A stretch of DNA of 38,959 nt from Prevotellaceae bacterium (GTDB taxonomy: Bacteria > Bacteroidota > Bacteroidia > Bacteroidales > Paludibacteraceae): positions 1-38,959 of the forward strand of contig JACJXK010000022.1 of the NCBI GenBank assembly GCA_020636675.1, given 5' to 3'. Positions 35,233-38,959 of this stretch are shown here, piece after piece. Each line of letters begins with the position of its first letter. Position 1 is the stretch's first letter. The notes under the pieces are model-generated. The model was given only the letters and a program-made list of their open reading frames with translations. It did not search any database and had not been told where the DNA came from. The position numbers were made by a program, and so were the translations under genes.

Positions 35233-36843
35233 ATGACAAAGAAAAGTGTATATATACCAATCTTATTCGCCTTGGCAGTGATTGTGGGAATCATGATAGG
35301 AAAGGTTCTCGCCGAACGCAGTTTTGTGGCTCATGAGAGGCAAAGCCCGGAAATGAAAGGAGACAAACTGAATGCCATATTGAGTCTTATAGACGACAAG
35401 TATGTGGATTCGCTGAATTGCGACAGCCTGATAGAAAAGGCCATACCTAAAATCGTGGCCAATCTGGATCCGCATTCTGTCTATATACCGGCGTCAGACT
35501 TACAGTCCGTCAATGAGGAGCTGGAGGGGAGCTTTAGTGGAATAGGAGTTCAGTTTAACATACAGCGGGATACGGTGATGATTGTGAGTGTGATTGGTGG
35601 CGGCCCTTCAGAAAAATTGGGTATCATGCCGGGCGACCGTATCGTGACGGTAAACGACACTACGTTCGTAGGAAAGGACATCTCCAATGATAAGGTGGTG
35701 AAGAAGTTGCGCGGGCCTAAGGGCACGAAGGTCAAGGTGGGCATCAAGCGTAATGGCGTTAAGGATGTGCTGTCATTCTCCATTACCAGAGGCGATATCC
35801 CCGTAACCAGTATAGATGCATACTACAAGATAGGACATGATATCGGTTATGTCAAAGTGAATAGGTTTGGAGGTACCACCTATGAGGAATTTTCTAATGC
35901 GTTGGCAGGACTGAAGGACGCTGGTGCTGACAAGTTCATTGTCGATCTTCGTGGCAATTCAGGTGGTTATCTCGATGCGGCGATAAGTATGATTAATGAG
36001 TTTTTGGCGAAGGGTGACATGATTGTTTATACGGAGGGAAAGACTAGTCCGAGAGCAGATGCCATAGCCGATGGCGTTGGTAGGTTCAAGTCCAATCGAC
36101 TTGTGGTGCTGATTGATGAATGGTCTGCTTCTGCCAGTGAAATTTTTGCGGGGGCAATCCAAGACAATGATAGAGGGTTGATTATTGGTCGCCGTTCGTT
36201 CGGGAAGGGCCTTGTGCAGCAGCAGTTCCCTTTGCTGGACGGGTCTGCGTTGAGGCTGACCATTGCCAGGTATTATACGCCATCCGGACGTTGCATCCAG
36301 AAACCCTATGGAGATGGGGAGGAGTCTTATGAAAGCGACATACTTAACCGGTATCTGCATGGTGAGCTGGATGCGAAGGATAGCATCCATGTAGACAAGT
36401 CGGACACTACCTTGTATAAGACAAGGGGCGGGCGCGTCGTTTATGGCGGAGGTGGCATTATGCCGGATGTATTTGTTCCGAGAGACACACTAGGAATGAC
36501 CTCCTATTTTAATAAGGTAAACAATTCGGGTATGATCTATGAGTATTCGTTTGTCTATACGGATATGAACAGGGAAAAACTGAAGAACTTTAAAAATACG
36601 ACGGAATTGGAGTCTTACTTGGACGGAGAGGATCTCGTCTCCAAGTTTGTCGCCTATGCGGAAGGAAAGGGAGTGAAACGCAATCCAAACCTTCTGCTTA
36701 AGTCGCAATCGTTGATAAACACAAAAATAAAAGCCTATATCGTAAGAAACATGTTGGGCGATAATGGATTTTACCAAATGCTTAATAGAGATGATGTTAC
36801 GATGAAGGCTGCGATATTTCAGCTTTCTTCTAGAACGAAATGA
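35233..36843 (+). CDS. S41 family C-terminal processing peptidase (CtpA-like)
   Basis: The 536-residue product begins with a membrane anchor or uncleaved signal (YIPILFALAVIVGIMIGKVL). A PDZ domain (about 95-190: GSFSGIGVQFNI, GIMPGDRIVTVND) and the S41 protease core follow. The catalytic Ser lies in EWSASASEIF (about 300) and the general-base Lys in RRSFGKGLVQQ (Lys325). The 25-residue spacing equals that of E. coli Prc. It should act in the periplasm, trimming or degrading envelope proteins. It is the last gene of the mpl run. Confidence -1.
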   Translation: MTKKSVYIPILFALAVIVGIMIGKVLAERSFVAHERQSPEMKGDKLNAILSLIDDKYVDSLNCDSLIEKAIPKIVANLDPHSVYIPASDLQSVNEELEGSFSGIGVQFNIQRDTVMIVSVIGGGPSEKLGIMPGDRIVTVNDTTFVGKDISNDKVVKKLRGPKGTKVKVGIKRNGVKDVLSFSITRGDIPVTSIDAYYKIGHDIGYVKVNRFGGTTYEEFSNALAGLKDAGADKFIVDLRGNSGGYLDAAISMINEFLAKGDMIVYTEGKTSPRADAIADGVGRFKSNRLVVLIDEWSASASEIFAGAIQDNDRGLIIGRRSFGKGLVQQQFPLLDGSALRLTIARYYTPSGRCIQKPYGDGEESYESDILNRYLHGELDAKDSIHVDKSDTTLYKTRGGRVVYGGGGIMPDVFVPRDTLGMTSYFNKVNNSGMIYEYSFVYTDMNREKLKNFKNTTELESYLDGEDLVSKFVAYAEGKGVKRNPNLLLKSQSLINTKIKAYIVRNMLGDNGFYQMLNRDDVTMKAAIFQLSSRTK

Positions 36844-36870
36844 AACGGAGCATAAACTAAGTTAAGATAA

Positions 36871-36902
36871 TTTGGAAAAGTAAAAAAGAAGGTATATCTT
36901 TG
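36871..36902 (+). promoter_or_regulatory. Near-consensus promoter between the S41 gene and greA
   Basis: TTTG (36871-36874), a 20-base spacer and TATCTTTG (36895-36902) followed by C match the Bacteroidota consensus. Predicted start is near 36909, only some 20 bases before a strong terminator hairpin. Confidence -1.
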
Positions 36903-36925
36903 CTTCGTATAGAAAGCAAAAAAGT

Positions 36926-36956
36926 GAGAGTTCCGGCCTCGGTCGGAATTCTTTTT
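36926..36956 (+). terminator. Intrinsic terminator upstream of greA
   Basis: A stem of about 12 pairs (36926-36937 with 36942-36953, three G-T pairs) holds a 4-base loop and is followed by TTTTT. It may end the mpl-S41 transcript. Because a promoter lies just before it, it may also end a very short RNA. Confidence -1.
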
Positions 36957-37135
36957 GTTATCTAAGAATCACTTTTTGTGATTAATCTAGTTAATCGGGT
37001 AAATGGCAGGAATAGGATGAAGGGAGCAGGTCTCGAAAACGGATACTTGTTCTTTTGAGTTGCCACATACCTTAGAACGTTTGATTGTAAAGAAAAATGT
37101 AACAAATTAATTATTAATTTTAAAAGAATAATATC

Positions 37136-37606
37136 ATGGCTGTATCCTATGTGACCGAAGAGGGTTTAAACAAAATGGTTGAGGAACTGAAACAGTTGGA
37201 GACGTTTGAACGTCCTAACATCTCTAAGCAGATAGCAGAAGCAAGAGACAAGGGAGACCTGTCTGAAAACGCTGAATACGATGCTGCCAAAGAGGCTCAA
37301 GGTCTTCTTGAAATGAAGATTTCCCTTTTGAAGGAGAAAATCGCAACTGCAAGGATTATTGATGAGTCGAAGCTGAATACGGATATCGTACAAATACTCA
37401 ACAAAGTACAGATAAAGAACACGAAGAACGGACAGACAATGACATATACGTTGGTGTCTGAACATGAAGCCAACCTGAAGGAAGGCAAACTTTCTGTCTC
37501 TACTCCGATAGCGAAGGCTCTTATGGGTAGAAAGGTGGGCGATATTGTTGAGGTCACAGTTCCGGCCGGCAAAATCCCGTTTGAGATTATCAATATCTCT
37601 ATATAA
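37136..37606 (+). CDS. greA: Transcription elongation factor GreA
   Basis: This 156-residue protein has the usual GreA length and layout. An N-terminal coiled coil (about 8-76) carries EEGLNKMVEELKQLE, ARDKGDLSENAEYDAAKEAQ with the acidic tip residues, and EKIATARIID. A C-terminal FKBP-like domain holds STPIAKALMGRKVGDIVEV. It enters the secondary channel of RNA polymerase and stimulates cleavage of backtracked RNA. The HIT gene follows 25 bases later. A 290-base upstream space holds a promoter and terminator pair. Confidence -1.
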   Translation: MAVSYVTEEGLNKMVEELKQLETFERPNISKQIAEARDKGDLSENAEYDAAKEAQGLLEMKISLLKEKIATARIIDESKLNTDIVQILNKVQIKNTKNGQTMTYTLVSEHEANLKEGKLSVSTPIAKALMGRKVGDIVEVTVPAGKIPFEIINISI

Positions 37607-37631
37607 ATAAGGAATTTAAAATTGAGAAGTT

Positions 37632-38024
37632 ATGGCAACAATTTTCACGAAGATTATTAACGGAGAGATTCCTTGTTATAAGATTGCCGAAGATGACAAA
37701 TATTTTGCATTTCTCGACATAAACCCGGTAAAGAAAGGACATACGCTTGTTATCCCCAAGATAGAAGATGATTATATCTTTAATCTGGATGATGATACGC
37801 TTATGGGTCTGACTCTCTTTGCAAAGAAGGTGGCTCTGGCCATTGAGAGTGCAATGCCGTGCAAAAGGATAGGTGTGGCTGTGATGGGGATGGAGGTCCC
37901 TCACGTGCATATCCATTTGGTTCCTATGGAGAGCGAAGGCGATTTGAACTTTGCGAAGCAGAAACTGCAACTTTCTTCTGAGGAGATGGATGCCATTGCC
38001 GAAAAAATAAGGAAAGAGATGTGA
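37632..38024 (+). CDS. HIT family nucleotide-binding protein
   Basis: This 130-residue protein opens IFTKIINGEIPCYKIAEDD, the standard HINT/HIT start, followed by FLDINPVKKGHTLVIPK. The histidine triad is HVHIHLVP (His91, His93, His95). HIT proteins hydrolyse or transfer nucleotidyl groups (such as AMP-lysine or AMP-sulfate); the natural substrate is not known for this branch. Co-directional with greA and likely co-transcribed. Confidence -1.
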   Translation: MATIFTKIINGEIPCYKIAEDDKYFAFLDINPVKKGHTLVIPKIEDDYIFNLDDDTLMGLTLFAKKVALAIESAMPCKRIGVAVMGMEVPHVHIHLVPMESEGDLNFAKQKLQLSSEEMDAIAEKIRKEM

Positions 38025-38047
38025 CGTCTTTCCGTGATGATGAGATT

Positions 38048-38086
38048 GGAGGCTGCGCCGGATTTTCGGATGCGGCCTCTTTCTTC
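38048..38086 (+). terminator. Terminator after the HIT gene
   Basis: GAGGC (38049-38053) pairs with GCCTC (38075-38079), with partial inner pairing, and is followed by TTTCTTCTT. It ends the greA-HIT transcript. Confidence -1.
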
Positions 38087-38286
38087 TTGTTGATGACATA
38101 CTTTTTTCAGAATGATAGTTTGTCCTGCGTTGTCGCATATTTATTGCCGGGAAGTGGGATATAGAAAACGTCTGCGTGTTGTCTGTCCTCTAGGCTTTTT
38201 GGAAATGTTGTTCGATGCGAAATCTACATCTGAGATTACCTATAAACATTTAATTTATTTTCTCATTCATTTTATAATCCATAAAC

Positions 38287-38317
38287 TTTGATTATTTCTG
38301 ACTTTACTCTATTTTTG
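38287..38317 (+). promoter_or_regulatory. Promoter of the succinate dehydrogenase/fumarate reductase operon
   Basis: TTTG (38287-38290), a 19-base spacer, and TATTTTTG (38310-38317) followed by C match the Bacteroidota consensus. The predicted leader to the start at 38379 is about 55 bases and A+T rich. Confidence -1.
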
Positions 38318-38378
38318 CGTAGCAAATATTTTGTTAAAATATCTATAATTAATATATTCACTAAAATTTTAAAAACTT

Positions 38379-38959
38379 ATGTGGTTACTAAATTCTTCGA
38401 TCGGGAGGAAACTGATAATGAGTATATCGGGTCTCTTCCTAATTCTTTTTTTGCTATTTCACATGTCGATGAACGTGGTGGCGGTAATCTCCGGAGACGC
38501 CTACAATGCGATATGTGAATTTTTGGGGGCGAATTGGTATGCGCTTGTTGGTACGTTGGTGTTGGCAGGTGGATTTCTTATTCACATCATTTTCGCTTCT
38601 TGGTTGACTCTCCTTAACAAAAAGGCTCGTGGAAGTCAGGTCTATGCTCGTCATGAGATGCCTAAGGGTGTTGAGTTCGCTTCTCAGAACATGTATGTTT
38701 TGGGTGCTATTGTGATCGCAGGTTTGATTTTGCACTTCACCCAGTTCTGGGCTAAGATGCAGTTTGTGGAGATTGTAGGCAGTGGCGATGCAGTTTTGGG
38801 TGGAGTCGCTATCGATCCTGCTGATGGAGCTGCATTCATCTCCTATTATTTCAGCAACCCTATCTTCTGCATACTCTACCTTATTTGGTTTGTTGCTTTA
38901 TGGTTCCACTTGACTCACGGATTTTGGAGCGCGCTTCAGACTATCGGTTGGAACAATAA
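38379..38959 (+). CDS. sdhC: Succinate dehydrogenase/fumarate reductase cytochrome b subunit (3' truncated)
   Basis: The frame beginning MWLLNSSIGRKLIMSISG at 38379 stays open to the window end (the last bases AACAATAA read N-N and two bases of the next codon, not a stop). About 193 residues are visible. They match the long single cytochrome b subunit of Bacteroidota Sdh/Frd: five membrane segments, with likely haem or quinone-site His at LFLLFHMSMNVVAV (His28), FLIHIIFASW (His69), LILHFTQFW and LWFHLTHGFWSALQ. It anchors the enzyme and passes electrons between menaquinol and fumarate/succinate. The flavoprotein and iron-sulfur genes should follow outside the window. The name frdC would be equally fitting. 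Confidence -1.
   Translation, partial: MWLLNSSIGRKLIMSISGLFLILFLLFHMSMNVVAVISGDAYNAICEFLGANWYALVGTLVLAGGFLIHIIFASWLTLLNKKARGSQVYARHEMPKGVEFASQNMYVLGAIVIAGLILHFTQFWAKMQFVEIVGSGDAVLGGVAIDPADGAAFISYYFSNPIFCILYLIWFVALWFHLTHGFWSALQTIGWNN

Noticed and set aside
38288..38518. 76-codon frame at the start of sdhC
   Set aside because: It is out of frame with the strongly conserved SdhC sequence that begins at 38379.
38957..38959. Apparent TAA stop at the window end
   Set aside because: It is not in the sdhC frame; the gene continues past the window.

Overview
The window looks like chromosomal DNA of a Bacteroidales bacterium that degrades plant polysaccharide. The evidence is a one-piece hybrid two-component regulator, several secreted proteins with type IX secretion (T9SS) C-terminal domains, PorZ itself, a DUF4491 protein, a Bacteroidota-type bL34, and promoters of the Bacteroidota form (TTTG, 18-20 bases, TAnnTTTG). 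No genus can be named from the sequence alone.

Left part (1-12 kb): a left-truncated, frameshifted pectate lyase with a T9SS tail, a hybrid two-component regulator (HTCS), rpmH with its own promoter and terminator, and a GH74-type xyloglucanase with a T9SS tail. The spaces between these genes hold three diverged copies of one modular, hairpin-rich intergenic repeat. The HTCS probably senses a glycan and controls one or more of these enzymes.

Middle (12.3-17.2 kb): tsaE, porZ and rdgB run leftward, followed by a single rightward GT2 glycosyltransferase that converges on a DUF4491 membrane protein.

Surface-glycan region (17.2-32.3 kb): a leftward, visibly A+T-rich cluster. It holds a GT2, an O-antigen ligase-like protein with an extra C-terminal beta domain, an EpsG-type polymerase, a flippase and a GT4. 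Next come a GLUG-repeat secreted protein, a phosphodiesterase of the GDPD superfamily, an LtaS/MdoB-type phosphoglycerol transferase, a second GT4, and a CotH-kinase/lamin-tail protein. This would make, polymerise, export and ligate a surface glycan, possibly with phosphoglycerol decoration. Because T9SS cargo is anchored to A-LPS in Porphyromonas and PorZ binds A-LPS, placing this cluster beside porZ and among T9SS cargo genes is the most interesting theme of the window.

Right part (32.4-39 kb): housekeeping genes. These are an MBL-fold hydrolase, then divergently mpl, a dCMP deaminase and an S41 peptidase, then greA, a HIT protein, and the start of the succinate dehydrogenase/fumarate reductase operon (cytochrome b subunit, cut by the window end). 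A near-consensus promoter followed at once by an intrinsic terminator upstream of greA may encode a very short RNA.
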